Below are positions 1-8,863 of a stretch of DNA of 64,000 nucleotides, in pieces. The position numbers and the translations under genes were made by a program. The DNA is from UBA2040 sp963977135. GTDB lineage: Bacteria; Bacteroidota; Bacteroidia; Flavobacteriales_D; Crocinitomicaceae. The stretch covers positions 40,911-104,910 of the forward strand of contig CAXBNN010000011.1 in assembly GCA_963977135.1 (NCBI GenBank), written 5' to 3'. The notes under the pieces are model-generated. The model had not been told where the DNA came from. It saw only the letters and a list, made by a program, of their open reading frames with translations, and searched no databases. Position 1 is the stretch's first letter, and every line of letters begins with the position of its first letter.

Positions 1-2
1 GA

Positions 3-320
3 TCAACTGCACCTAACGCGGGAATTTTAAATTCTTGGTTTATCGAATTTGGATTAACTACAATTTTATTGATCGCTGTTTGCCTTGTGAGTAATATGAA
101 AGTTCCATTAGTAGCTTTTATTCTAGGAAGTATAGTTTTTCTTGAAGCATGGCTTGCCGGACCATTAACGGGTGCCTCCATGAATCCAATTCGGAGCATT
201 GCTCCGGCAGTCGTTTCAGGAAATACAGAGAATCTATGGATTTATATTACAGCTCCATTTACTGCGTCGGGACTTGTTTATGGCCTAAACCGGACATTTA
301 AACTAGATAGTATTTTCTAA
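3..320 (+). CDS. Aquaporin / MIP family channel, C-terminal part only
   Basis: The reading frame is open from the window edge, so the first half of the protein lies outside. What remains is the end of a major intrinsic protein, an inner-membrane channel for water or small neutral solutes. It shows two hydrophobic membrane segments and a second pore box, GASMNPIRS, at about 174-200. The family normally has NPA here; this copy reads NPI, which would narrow or alter the pore constriction. The stop overlaps the stop of the convergent DtxR-type gene by two bases. The substrate cannot be decided from the fragment. Confidence 0.85.
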   Translation, partial: STAPNAGILNSWFIEFGLTTILLIAVCLVSNMKVPLVAFILGSIVFLEAWLAGPLTGASMNPIRSIAPAVVSGNTENLWIYITAPFTASGLVYGLNRTFKLDSIF

Positions 321-973
321 ATTTCCTCGACAAGAAGTCGCTCACATACCGTTAGACTAAGCGTTTCTTTTGGGTGCTTTTCATAAGCAACCACTATGCT
401 TCCGTCAAAAGTCTCAATTGAAATTAGTTCAATTTGCATACCTAATTGTATGTCTCGTCGGTTTAAAAAAAGTAGAAAGTCTGCAGATGACTGGTCCAAG
501 GATGCCAACCTATATTTCTTACCTTTCGCTGCATCACTCAACCTTAAATAGTCCTTCTCAATTATTGCACCTTCTTTGTTAGGAATTGGCGAACCATGCG
601 GATCAATTGAAGGATGACCTAGCATAACATCCATTCTATCGAAAAACTTTTCAGATTTAATATGTTCAATTTGTTCGGCTATTTCATGAACTTCTTCCCA
701 ACCAAAACTCATTCTTTCTACCAAAAACATTTCCGTAAGTCTATGCTTTCGAATTACAAGAGCTGCCATTTTTCGCCCCAAATCTGTTAAATGAATCGGT
801 CGATACTTTTCGTATGAAATCCACTTTTTCTCAGCTAATTTTTTAATCATCGAATTAGCTGTTGGTGTACTTACATTTAGTATCTGACTCAAATCGGACA
901 CAGTACACTGACCATTATCACCAGATAATTTTAATAAAGCCTTGAGATAGTTTTCTTCCGTAGATGAAGCCAT
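317..973 (-). CDS. DtxR/MntR-family metal-dependent repressor
   Basis: A 218-residue protein starting at the ATG at 973, preferred over a TTG seven codons upstream. Residues about 5-65 form a winged helix-turn-helix (VSDLSQILNVSTPTANSMIKKL). Next comes the dimerisation/metal-binding domain with an EEVHEIAEQIEH helix of the kind that supplies ligands in MntR/DtxR. The C-terminal 70 residues resemble the FeoA/SH3-like domain of DtxR. Known members sense Mn(II) or Fe(II) and repress uptake genes. It is divergent from a TonB receptor gene, and a perfect inverted repeat lies in the shared promoter region, so the likely job is metal-dependent control of that receptor. Mn and Fe cannot be distinguished here. 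Confidence 0.88.
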   Translation of the reverse strand: MASSTEENYLKALLKLSGDNGQCTVSDLSQILNVSTPTANSMIKKLAEKKWISYEKYRPIHLTDLGRKMAALVIRKHRLTEMFLVERMSFGWEEVHEIAEQIEHIKSEKFFDRMDVMLGHPSIDPHGSPIPNKEGAIIEKDYLRLSDAAKGKKYRLASLDQSSADFLLFLNRRDIQLGMQIELISIETFDGSIVVAYEKHPKETLSLTVCERLLVEEI

Positions 974-1017
974 TGCGCATGTATTGAAAAGCAAAAGTAG
1001 TAAAATACTTTAAAATA

Positions 1018-1049
1018 TTTTGTTAGACTCGTCTAACTTTTTATATTTG
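1018..1049 (+). promoter_or_regulatory. Promoter of the TonB receptor with embedded inverted-repeat operator
   Basis: TTTTG at 1018-1022 and TATATTTG at 1042-1049 are separated by 19 bases, the Bacteroidota -33/-7 arrangement. Between them, at 1022-1037, lies GTTAGACTCGTCTAAC, two perfect 7-base arms around a 2-base centre. A dimer bound there would block the promoter. The divergent DtxR/MntR-type regulator is the obvious candidate, by inference. Confidence 0.7.
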
Positions 1050-1068
1050 CACATCTAATAAATTAGAA

Positions 1069-3354
1069 ATGACTCTCAAAACTATTCTATTAGTTTTATG
1101 CTTTTTCGCAATAAACTTTCTATCATTTGGGCAATCAGCACAGATTATTGGGAATTTAAAAATGAATGGGGTCCCATCGAAAGACATCAAAATCTCCATT
1201 GTTGGCGGCAATCAAGGTGCCTATACAAACGACCAAGGTCAGTTTAAAATTGAAGGACTTTCAATTGGACAAACCAAAATAGTTTATTCTCAATCTGGGG
1301 TTTATTTAGATTCCAGTTTGATTAATATTGAATTTGAAAATCAAAAATATATTATAAATAAAAATATAAAGTTCATTAATCAAAATATTGATGAAGTTGT
1401 TGTTACTGGAACACTTAAGGCTGTTGGAAAATTAGATTCACCAGTTCCTGTTGAAATTTACAATAGTTGTTTTTTTCAATCAAATCCTTCTCCATCAATC
1501 TTTGAAGCAATTCAAAATGTGAATGGTGTTCGCCCTCAATTAAATTGCAACATTTGTAATACAGGTGACATTCACATCAATGGTTTAGAGGGTCCTTATA
1601 CAATGGTTTTAATTGATGGTATGCCTATAGTAAGTGGATTATCCACAGTCTACGGCTTAAGTGGCATTCCCCAATCATTGGTTGAGCGCATTGAAATTGT
1701 AAAGGGCCCGGCCTCAACTTTGTATGGTTCAGAGGCTGTCGGTGGAATAATAAATATAATTACAAAGGACCCCAAGAAAGCTTCTATCGTTTCGATTGAT
1801 CATTTTTCAACTTCATGGGGCGAATTGAGCACCGATATTGGACTAAAATACAAACTGACGCCAAAAGTTCAAGGATTAATGGGTATCAATTATTTCAATT
1901 ATCAACTTCCGTTCGATAAAAACAATGATGGATTTACCGACCTAACCTTATCAAATCGTATTTCAATTTTCAATAAGTTTAGTATCGAGAGAAAATCTAA
2001 AAAAACCTTTACCATTGCTGGCCGATACATATATGAGGATCGCTGGGGAGGTCAAATGGATTGGTCACCTAAATTTAGAGGAGGCGACAGCATTTATGGA
2101 GAAAGCATTTATACCTCGAGATGGGAAACATTTGGAACTTACCAACTCCCTACAAAAGAAAACATCTTCTTTCAATTTTCTGCAAATGGTCACCATCAGA
2201 ACTCGTATTATGGAACGACTCCATTTTTTGCCAATCAAACTATACTTTTCGGACAATTATTATGGAATGAAGAATATAAAAGGAGTGACTGGTTAGTTGG
2301 ATTATCCAACAGGTATACTTCTTATGATGACAATACAAGTGCCACTGGTTCTAGTGACACGGCAAGTTTAAACGTTCCTTCAAAAATTTTCTTACCTGGA
2401 CTTTTTATTCAAAACGATTACAATTTGAATGAAAATAATAGAGTTTTACTTGGAATACGAGCAGATTACAGTGCAATCCATGGCATTATTCTATCGCCAA
2501 GAATCAATTACAAGTGGATGAGCCAGAACAAGAAAAACATTGTCAGATTCGGGCTTGGAAATGGATATAGAGTTGCAAATATTTTTACCGAAGATCACGC
2601 AGCTCTGACTGGAGCCAGAAAGGTAGTTTTTAAAAACAAACTAAGACCTGAACGTTCGTACAATACCAACCTAAATTTCGTAAAACAAATACATACTAAG
2701 AAGAACCACTACCTCACTTTTGATGCTACGGGATTCTATACTTATTTTGTAAATAAAATACTTCCTGATTACGTAACAGATCCGAACGTGATATTCTATG
2801 ATAACTTGAGCGGTTATGCCGAATCAGCAGGAATTTCGGTCAATATTGATTTTCAATTCACGAAAAAACTTTCAATAAACGCTGGGGGAACAGTAATGTC
2901 AGTTGTAACTGTTGAAAATGGTGTTCGAACGATTCAACCTTTAACAGAACGGGCAAGCGGTACGTGGAGAGCACAATATCTTTTTGAGAAAATCGGTTTA
3001 ACTTTCGACTATACGGGAAATGTTTTTGGACCAATGAAATTACCCTTGTTGGGAGTGTTAGACAACCGAGAACCCTACTCCCCAATTTTTAGCATTCAAA
3101 ATATTCAATTCACGAAAAAATTTAAAAATAAATTGGAAATATACACGGGAATAAAAAATTTATTAAACTACCGACCGCCAGCTAATAGTATTGCCAGACC
3201 GCATGATCCTTTCGACAAAAATGTAAGCTACGACGCTCAAGGTCAAATCATACCAACTGCTGACAATCCTAATGCTTTATCTTTTGACCCAACATATGTT
3301 TACACATCTAATCAAGGAATAAGAGTATTCCTTGGATTCAGATTCAATTTTTAG
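1069..3354 (+). CDS. TonB-dependent outer-membrane receptor, probable metal or metal-chelate uptake
   Basis: A 761-residue receptor. Signal peptide at 1-22, carboxypeptidase-regulatory-like beta domain at about 25-105, a TonB-box-like DEVVVTGT at about 109-115, then a plug domain (LYGSEAVGGIINIITKDP) and a long beta-barrel that ends in aromatic FRFNF. The plug holds a CxxC pair (C160, C163, in NCNICNTGD), which could touch a metal. TonB receptors take up scarce chelated nutrients using energy from the inner membrane. A DtxR/MntR-type gene is divergent and an operator-like repeat sits in the promoter, so iron or manganese uptake is a reasonable inference. The actual ligand is unknown. Confidence 0.88.
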   Translation: MTLKTILLVLCFFAINFLSFGQSAQIIGNLKMNGVPSKDIKISIVGGNQGAYTNDQGQFKIEGLSIGQTKIVYSQSGVYLDSSLINIEFENQKYIINKNIKFINQNIDEVVVTGTLKAVGKLDSPVPVEIYNSCFFQSNPSPSIFEAIQNVNGVRPQLNCNICNTGDIHINGLEGPYTMVLIDGMPIVSGLSTVYGLSGIPQSLVERIEIVKGPASTLYGSEAVGGIINIITKDPKKASIVSIDHFSTSWGELSTDIGLKYKLTPKVQGLMGINYFNYQLPFDKNNDGFTDLTLSNRISIFNKFSIERKSKKTFTIAGRYIYEDRWGGQMDWSPKFRGGDSIYGESIYTSRWETFGTYQLPTKENIFFQFSANGHHQNSYYGTTPFFANQTILFGQLLWNEEYKRSDWLVGLSNRYTSYDDNTSATGSSDTASLNVPSKIFLPGLFIQNDYNLNENNRVLLGIRADYSAIHGIILSPRINYKWMSQNKKNIVRFGLGNGYRVANIFTEDHAALTGARKVVFKNKLRPERSYNTNLNFVKQIHTKKNHYLTFDATGFYTYFVNKILPDYVTDPNVIFYDNLSGYAESAGISVNIDFQFTKKLSINAGGTVMSVVTVENGVRTIQPLTERASGTWRAQYLFEKIGLTFDYTGNVFGPMKLPLLGVLDNREPYSPIFSIQNIQFTKKFKNKLEIYTGIKNLLNYRPPANSIARPHDPFDKNVSYDAQGQIIPTADNPNALSFDPTYVYTSNQGIRVFLGFRFNF

Positions 3355-3417
3355 ATATTTTATTTAATCCTTTACACTGATTAAGATTTTTTAAACTTCA
3401 GATGAATTAATGATAAC

Positions 3418-3425
3418 TATCTTTG
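3418..3425 (+). promoter_or_regulatory. -7 element TATCTTTG immediately before a start codon
   Basis: TATCTTTG matches the Bacteroidota -7 consensus and ends only four bases before the ATG of the helicase gene. A transcript starting there would be leaderless. No clear TTG lies at the usual -33 distance. Confidence 0.5.
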
Positions 3426-3429
3426 TCGC

Positions 3430-4740
3430 ATGAAAAATAAAACGCGACAGTACTTAGACAATTTAGGCATAGAAAAATTAATGCCTATGCAAGAAGAAGT
3501 TCTCGCGCAATTTCCTAATAATAAAGATTTAGTTGTTCTCTCTCCGACTGGTTCAGGTAAAACCCTTGCCTTTCTGCTTCCTATTTTAGAATTGCTCGAT
3601 GAAAAAATGGAAGGAATTCAGGCTGTAATTATTTCTCCAACCAGAGAATTAGCTTTACAAATTGAAGATGTTTTCAAGAAATGTAAAACAGATTTTAAGA
3701 TCAATATTACTTATGGCGGTCACTCGATGCGGACTGAAAAACAAAGTTTAAGTGTCGAGCCTACTGTTTTGGTTGCAACGCCAGGTCGTTTGTGCGATCA
3801 TCTCGACAAAGGAACAGTTCAGTTAGATAGATTAAAATGTATCGTTCTTGATGAGTTCGATAAGTCTCTGGAAATGGGCTTTCAAGGGGAAATGGAATTC
3901 ATCATTCAGTCGACTCCGAAATCAGTAAAAACAATTCTTTCGTCGGCAACAACTTTAGAAGAAATACCAAAATTTACAGGAATAGAAAATCCAAAATGGA
4001 TCAATTTCTTGAACGAATTGAAACCAGAACTGACACTTAAAAAGGTCATTTACGGTGAAGAAGAAAAACTACCGAAACTATTCGAATTGATTTGTTCATT
4101 GCCGAACGAAGCAACCATGATATTCTGTAATCACCGCGACGCTTGTATTCGTATATGTGAGCACTTGCAAGAAATGGGCGTTCCAGCTTTGGCTTTTCAC
4201 GGAGCAATGGAACAACCTGATAGAGAGAGATCATTAATTCGCTTCAGAAATGGTTCCGCTAATTATTTAGTCTCAACAGATTTGGCTGCGCGTGGTTTGG
4301 ATATTCCAGATATCGGAACGGTAATTCATTACCAAATGCCGCAAAAGATTGACAGTTTTACTCATAGAAATGGTCGAACTGCGCGGATGATGGAAAAAGG
4401 TCAAGCTATTTTATTTCAAGAACAAGGCAGAGACATGCCAGAATATATAACCAAAGATATTCCTGAATTCAAATTTAAAGAAAACATCACACTTCCTGAC
4501 TGGCCGGAATGGGATACGATTTATTTCAGCGGTGGAAAAAAAGAGAAAATCAACAAGATCGATTTGGTTGGCTTTTTGATTCAGAAAGGTGAGTTAGACA
4601 AAAGCGAAGTTGGTCTAATTACAGTTGTTGATCATTGGTCGTATGTCGCTGTGAAAGCGAGTAAGATAAAGGATGTTATTCACAAAATCCGTAAAGAAAA
4701 GATAAAAGGAAAACGTTTGAAAATTGAAATCTCGAGGTGA
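3430..4740 (+). CDS. dbpA: DEAD-box ATP-dependent RNA helicase, DbpA-like
   Basis: A 436-residue two-domain helicase. Motifs in order: SPTGSGKT (Walker A, about 38-45), PTRELA, TPGR, LDEFD (the DEAD position reads DEFD), SSAT, ARGLD and HRNGRTAR. The last 70 residues (DLVGFLIQKGELDKSEVG onward) resemble the C-terminal RNA-recognition domain of DbpA, which targets 23S rRNA helix 92 during large-subunit assembly. The gene stands alone and ends back to back with the convergent glycoside hydrolase. The subfamily call rests on the C-terminal domain; another DEAD-box subfamily is possible. Confidence 0.85.
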   Translation: MKNKTRQYLDNLGIEKLMPMQEEVLAQFPNNKDLVVLSPTGSGKTLAFLLPILELLDEKMEGIQAVIISPTRELALQIEDVFKKCKTDFKINITYGGHSMRTEKQSLSVEPTVLVATPGRLCDHLDKGTVQLDRLKCIVLDEFDKSLEMGFQGEMEFIIQSTPKSVKTILSSATTLEEIPKFTGIENPKWINFLNELKPELTLKKVIYGEEEKLPKLFELICSLPNEATMIFCNHRDACIRICEHLQEMGVPALAFHGAMEQPDRERSLIRFRNGSANYLVSTDLAARGLDIPDIGTVIHYQMPQKIDSFTHRNGRTARMMEKGQAILFQEQGRDMPEYITKDIPEFKFKENITLPDWPEWDTIYFSGGKKEKINKIDLVGFLIQKGELDKSEVGLITVVDHWSYVAVKASKIKDVIHKIRKEKIKGKRLKIEISR

Positions 4741-5760
4741 TTACTTCTTGAAAAATTCAGCTATCGTTTTCTCTGCCAATTTATTCTGAGGTGTAAATTG
4801 CGTATCCGTTGGTCCGCCAGCTCTTTCATGAAAAGGAAACCATTTCCAGATGAAACCACCGGCCATCCAATCCTTGTCCCACAATTCAAACATTGCTTGC
4901 GTAAGACGAACTTGTAATTCTTCATTAACACCTGCATCCTTGTGGTCAAATTCCCACGGTTTTGAAGCGGCATAATCAACACTTCTGTAACCGCATTCCG
5001 TGAAAAGTATAGGTTTCCCTGTTTCTTTAAAACATTTATCCATGGAGGAAATATGCGATTGCCAACCTTTTCTGATTTCATCAATTGAAGGATTTTGCTC
5101 ATCGCTTAAAGGAAAATAAGCATCCACGCCAACGTAATCTAAATCCTTTAAAAATTTTGGTTTATCATAACAATCCCAATTTTCTGCGTAAGTCAATTTT
5201 CCAGAATATACTTTTCTAACTTCAGCAATTAAGTTCTTCCAATATGTAGGTCGCTCTTTGACAAATCTTCCAAGTTCAGTTCCTATACAATAAATATCAA
5301 CCTTTTCCTTTTCGGCAACTTTCGCAAATTTCAATATAAATTGGCTGTAATTCGTTTCAAATTTCTGCCAATCTTCATCCGTTTTCATTTCAATGAAGCC
5401 TGTAAATTCTCCATGACCTATCCAAATTTGAGGTTTTAACATGATTCGCATTCCTTTTTCATGGCACATACGTATCGTTTCGCTCGCCCCATCACTTTTT
5501 TCTCCCCACCATTGTTTAGGATGATCGAAATGAATAGCCGAAGAATTCAAATTTTGCATAAAAGCAAATGGCATAATCGCAGCATAATTTGCATTGACAG
5601 AAGTCATCACCTCAATTTCTTTTGAATCAATTTTTTGAGGTGAAGCAACAAAGCTCAAACCGTTAATCTTTGTAGCTCCCTGTCCATTTGATTGACATGA
5701 AAAAAAGCTAAAAAGAAATACCAGAATCGAAAACTTCTTAAAATTACCTATGCTATACAT
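4741..5760 (-). CDS. Glycoside hydrolase lipoprotein, GH113-like (beta-mannanase type)
   Basis: A 339-residue lipoprotein: hydrophobic leader ending in a lipobox with Cys22, then a single TIM-barrel domain. GTELGRF, about residue 162, matches the acid/base Glu region, and FTECGYRS, about residue 255, matches the nucleophile Glu region of clan GH-A enzymes. IGHGEF and WKWFPF are also typical of GH113-like sequences. It is expected to hydrolyse a beta-linked polysaccharide at the outer membrane or in the periplasm. There is no neighbouring SusCD pair, so it is not part of a clear polysaccharide locus. The family call is fairly sure; the mannan substrate is inference. Confidence 0.75.
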   Translation of the reverse strand: MYSIGNFKKFSILVFLFSFFSCQSNGQGATKINGLSFVASPQKIDSKEIEVMTSVNANYAAIMPFAFMQNLNSSAIHFDHPKQWWGEKSDGASETIRMCHEKGMRIMLKPQIWIGHGEFTGFIEMKTDEDWQKFETNYSQFILKFAKVAEKEKVDIYCIGTELGRFVKERPTYWKNLIAEVRKVYSGKLTYAENWDCYDKPKFLKDLDYVGVDAYFPLSDEQNPSIDEIRKGWQSHISSMDKCFKETGKPILFTECGYRSVDYAASKPWEFDHKDAGVNEELQVRLTQAMFELWDKDWMAGGFIWKWFPFHERAGGPTDTQFTPQNKLAEKTIAEFFKK

Positions 5761-5806
5761 ACTTGCAAGTTAAGTTAAAAAAGGCAAAATTCTAAAGATT
5801 TTTATT

Positions 5807-5844
5807 CTATGCATGCATAGTATTGGAATAATTTCTTATCTTTA
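5807..5844 (+). promoter_or_regulatory. Perfect 14-bp palindrome plus -7 element upstream of the acyl-CoA dehydrogenase
   Basis: CTATGCATGCATAG at 5807-5820 is a perfect palindrome, followed by the -7-like box TATCTTTA at 5837-5844. The palindrome falls where the -33 region should be, so it may be an operator. No regulator gene is adjacent. Confidence 0.45.
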
Positions 5845-5862
5845 TAGAACAAACTTACAATT

Positions 5863-7653
5863 ATGTCAACCGAAAAAATAAATCCTATAAAAGGTGGAGA
5901 GTTTATCATTAGAAAAACTCTTCCTTCAGAAGTATTTACTCCAGAAGATTTTAACGAAGAGCAAAAAATGATTGCACAGATGTGTATAGATTTTATTGCT
6001 CAAGAGGTTCATCCAAATTTGGATAGAATTGACAAAATGGAAGAAGGCTTGATGCCATCCATAATGGAAAAAGCTGGAGAATTAGGTATGTTAGGAATGT
6101 CTGTTCCTGAGCAATATGGTGGTATGGGTGTGGACTTCAATACATCCATGTTAGCTACAGAGTATCTAGGTCCTGGTCATTCATTTTCCGTTGCATATGG
6201 TGCACATACTGGAATTGGAACTTTGCCTCTACTCTATTATGGAACGGAGGAACAAAAGCAAAAATACATACCAAAATTAGCTACTGGCGAATGGAAAGCG
6301 GCTTACTGCTTAACAGAACCAAGCGCTGGATCGGATGCGAATTCGGGTAAAACGAAAGCTGTTTTGTCTGACGATGGCAAACATTATTTGATTACAGGTC
6401 AAAAAATGTGGATTACGAACGGTGGCTTTGCAAATTTCATGACTGTTTTTGCGAAAATAGACGATGATAAAAACTTGACTGCTTTTTTAGTTGAAGCAGA
6501 TTCGGAAGGAATTTCATTGAACCCTGAGGAGAAAAAAATGGGAATCAAAGGTTCTTCTACTCGTCAAGTTTTCTTCAATAATGTTAAAGTTCCCGTTGAA
6601 AATATGCTTTCTGAGCGTGAAAACGGATTTAAAATAGCAATTAACATTTTAAACATTGGTCGAATTAAATTGGCAGCAGGTGTTTTGGGTGGTTCGAAAG
6701 AATCCATTTCAGAATCAATAAAATATGCCAACGAAAGAGAACAATTTGGTCGTCCAATTTCGAAATATGGTGCTATCAAGTACAAATTGTCTCAACAAGC
6801 TATTCTAACGTACGTTTTAGAATCTGCGACTTATCGTGTTAGTCAAAATATTAGTGACGCAATTCAAGCTTTGCAAGATGATGGAATGGACAAAGGTAAG
6901 GCAACATTAAAAGGTATTGAACAATTTGCCGCAGAGTGTGCCATGATGAAAGTGGCAGGTTCAGAATGTTTGGATTATGTAGCTGACGAAGCGGTTCAAA
7001 TATTTGGTGGAATGGGTTACTCAGCAGAATCTTCTGTAGAACGCGGTTACCGAGATGCTCGAATCAATCGAATTTTTGAAGGTACGAATGAAATCAATAG
7101 AATGTTGACTGTTGATATGATTCTGAAAAGAGCAATGAAAGGTGAATTGGACTTGATGGGACCCGCAATGAAAGTTTCTAGTGAATTGATGAGTATACCA
7201 TCTTTCGGTGATGCTCCAGAAGGAATTTTCGCTACCGAGGAACAAATGTTGGAAGGATTCAAAAAAACATTGTTGATGGTGGCTGGTTCAGCAGTTCAGA
7301 AATTAATGCAAACCTTAAGCAAAGAACAAGAAGTTTTGATGGCTATTGCTGACATTGCAATTGACACCTACCAAGCAGAAAGTGTATTGTTACGAGTTCA
7401 AAAAGCATTGCTTACAAAATCTGAAGCAGAAATGGAAGCTCAAATCGCTATCGTAAAAACATACTTCTTCGACCTTTCAGACAAAATAGCGAAGTTCGCA
7501 AAAGATGCAATCTACATGTTTGCTGAAGGCGACGAGCGCAAAATGATGTTAATGGGTGTGAAACGCTTCACCAAAACAAATGAAATCAACCCAAAAGAAT
7601 TACGTCATGTAATTGCTGGAAAAATAATAGAAGCAAACAAATATTGTTATTAA
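5863..7653 (+). CDS. Acyl-CoA dehydrogenase, long/very-long-chain type
   Basis: A 596-residue flavoenzyme for the first oxidation step of fatty-acid beta-oxidation. It has the FAD/substrate signature TEPSAGSDANSGKTKAV (about 150-167), GIKGSSTRQVFFNNV, and IFGGMGYSAE...RIFEGTNEINR. The Glu of FEGTNEI (residue 406) aligns with the catalytic base of VLCAD/MCAD-type enzymes. The extra 170 residues after this motif match the VLCAD/ACAD9 architecture rather than the 380-residue short-chain form. The gene is monocistronic, with a strong terminator behind it and a palindrome in front. No other beta-oxidation gene is in the window. Confidence 0.9.
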   Translation: MSTEKINPIKGGEFIIRKTLPSEVFTPEDFNEEQKMIAQMCIDFIAQEVHPNLDRIDKMEEGLMPSIMEKAGELGMLGMSVPEQYGGMGVDFNTSMLATEYLGPGHSFSVAYGAHTGIGTLPLLYYGTEEQKQKYIPKLATGEWKAAYCLTEPSAGSDANSGKTKAVLSDDGKHYLITGQKMWITNGGFANFMTVFAKIDDDKNLTAFLVEADSEGISLNPEEKKMGIKGSSTRQVFFNNVKVPVENMLSERENGFKIAINILNIGRIKLAAGVLGGSKESISESIKYANEREQFGRPISKYGAIKYKLSQQAILTYVLESATYRVSQNISDAIQALQDDGMDKGKATLKGIEQFAAECAMMKVAGSECLDYVADEAVQIFGGMGYSAESSVERGYRDARINRIFEGTNEINRMLTVDMILKRAMKGELDLMGPAMKVSSELMSIPSFGDAPEGIFATEEQMLEGFKKTLLMVAGSAVQKLMQTLSKEQEVLMAIADIAIDTYQAESVLLRVQKALLTKSEAEMEAQIAIVKTYFFDLSDKIAKFAKDAIYMFAEGDERKMMLMGVKRFTKTNEINPKELRHVIAGKIIEANKYCY

Positions 7654-7665
7654 TATCCTAAATAT

Positions 7666-7701
7666 AAAAAGCCTGCAAATGAAATCATTTGCAGGCTTTT
7701 T
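7666..7701. terminator. Bidirectional terminator, 17-bp perfect stem
   Basis: Arms 7666-7682 and 7685-7701 pair perfectly with a 2-base loop. An A-run opens the stem and a T-run closes it, so it can serve both the acyl-CoA dehydrogenase and the convergent genes. Confidence 0.9.
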
Positions 7702-7720
7702 TATGTATTCTAATTTCTTT

Positions 7721-7765
7721 CTATTTTGTAGCTGGAACAAATTTAACTCCCTCTGCTTCGAAAAC
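7721..7765 (-). pseudogene. Remnant: last 14 codons of a second DUF4920 gene
   Basis: Read on the minus strand this stretch encodes VFEAEGVKFVPATK and a stop. It closely matches the C-terminus SFEADGIKFVPAKK of the intact DUF4920 gene at 10021-10512, and the DNA is also similar. The remnant follows, in frame, the stop codon of the next gene (7766-8854). The rest of the duplicate is absent, so this looks like the scar of a deletion that removed most of a paralogue. Confidence 0.6.
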
Positions 7766-8854
7766 TTAAGGACTTACCAAGTTTATGCTAAAATTCACGT
7801 AAAGAGGATTCGTTAAGTTATTTTCCATTATAAACGGTTGGTCGCCAAAAAAGCCTCTATAGAAATCCTTACCATTTTCTACTCTATCTACATTGTAACT
7901 ATAGTTGATGCGATAGCCAACAGCCGCAGACATCCAAACGAAACCAACGATTTGACGCTCATATTTCAGACGAGGACGCAATTCGCTTCTTCTTATTTCT
8001 AGATCGTTCAAAGGAGCAGCCAATTCGTTTTGATTTCCAAAACGATAGCTAGTACCTTCCAAATCAAAACCTAAAAACAACATACTTCTTTGGCTAAAAT
8101 TGTAACGCACGTCACCTCTTGCAGGAAGAAGCGATTCAATTCCCCATTTCCGATTGGAACTCGTCCAATTATACATGATTATAGGAAGGTAGTTTAATTC
8201 GCCAGCTTGGTAAGTTTGGGATAAACCAATTGCCCACTGTTTACTTTCATTCGGTTTTTTTCCCCACAAAAGCGCAATTGAGTATCGGTTATAATTCAAA
8301 GGTTGAAATTTACTGAGTGTATAATCACCACTCATAGCAGCCGCAACTCTGCCTAATAAAAAACTAGTCTCATTGAGCGGTTTATAAACTGAAGTCGAAA
8401 GCTCCATATTATTTAAACCATTATCGCTTAGAGCTTTGTGCAAAGGATGAGTCAATTGGCTGGCATTTTCAAAATTATATTGTGTATTCCAATATTGAAG
8501 TCCGCCTTGAATAATTATGCTGTTTTTGGAAATGATTGGAATATTTGCGCTTAGCCTGAGACCATGCGTAGCGCTTACCGTTTGACTGGATGCATTATAG
8601 ATACCATAAGCAGCCGCATCCATGATGTATGATCCTTGAAAATCATAACCAACCGATATTAGTTTATCTGGACTTTTGCCGTTTACTTTTACATTTGCAA
8701 AACGCTTTGCACTTTCGTCAACATATTCTAAATCGTCATAAATACTAAAATCTTCTTCCTCCACTATATTGGTGTCGATTTGAGCATTCAACGGAGAAAA
8801 CCAAAGCAAACATACGCCTGTAAGTAAAATCGCTGCTCTATCAATTCTTATCAT
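7766..8854 (-). CDS. Outer-membrane beta-barrel protein, DUF6268-like
   Basis: A 362-residue protein with a signal peptide (cleavage after PLNAQ). It then shows alternating beta-strand patterns with many aromatic strand ends (e.g. VGYRINYSYNVD), ending YVNFSINLVSP, as expected for an outer-membrane barrel of the DUF6268 type common in Bacteroidota. ATG at 8854 is chosen over a TTG one codon earlier. It is the last gene of a tight three-gene unit (lipoprotein, DUF2147, barrel). The function is not known; co-transcription suggests all three act at the cell envelope. Confidence 0.7.
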   Translation of the reverse strand: MIRIDRAAILLTGVCLLWFSPLNAQIDTNIVEEEDFSIYDDLEYVDESAKRFANVKVNGKSPDKLISVGYDFQGSYIMDAAAYGIYNASSQTVSATHGLRLSANIPIISKNSIIIQGGLQYWNTQYNFENASQLTHPLHKALSDNGLNNMELSTSVYKPLNETSFLLGRVAAAMSGDYTLSKFQPLNYNRYSIALLWGKKPNESKQWAIGLSQTYQAGELNYLPIIMYNWTSSNRKWGIESLLPARGDVRYNFSQRSMLFLGFDLEGTSYRFGNQNELAAPLNDLEIRRSELRPRLKYERQIVGFVWMSAAVGYRINYSYNVDRVENGKDFYRGFFGDQPFIMENNLTNPLYVNFSINLVSP

Positions 8855-8863
8855 CAACTTTTT

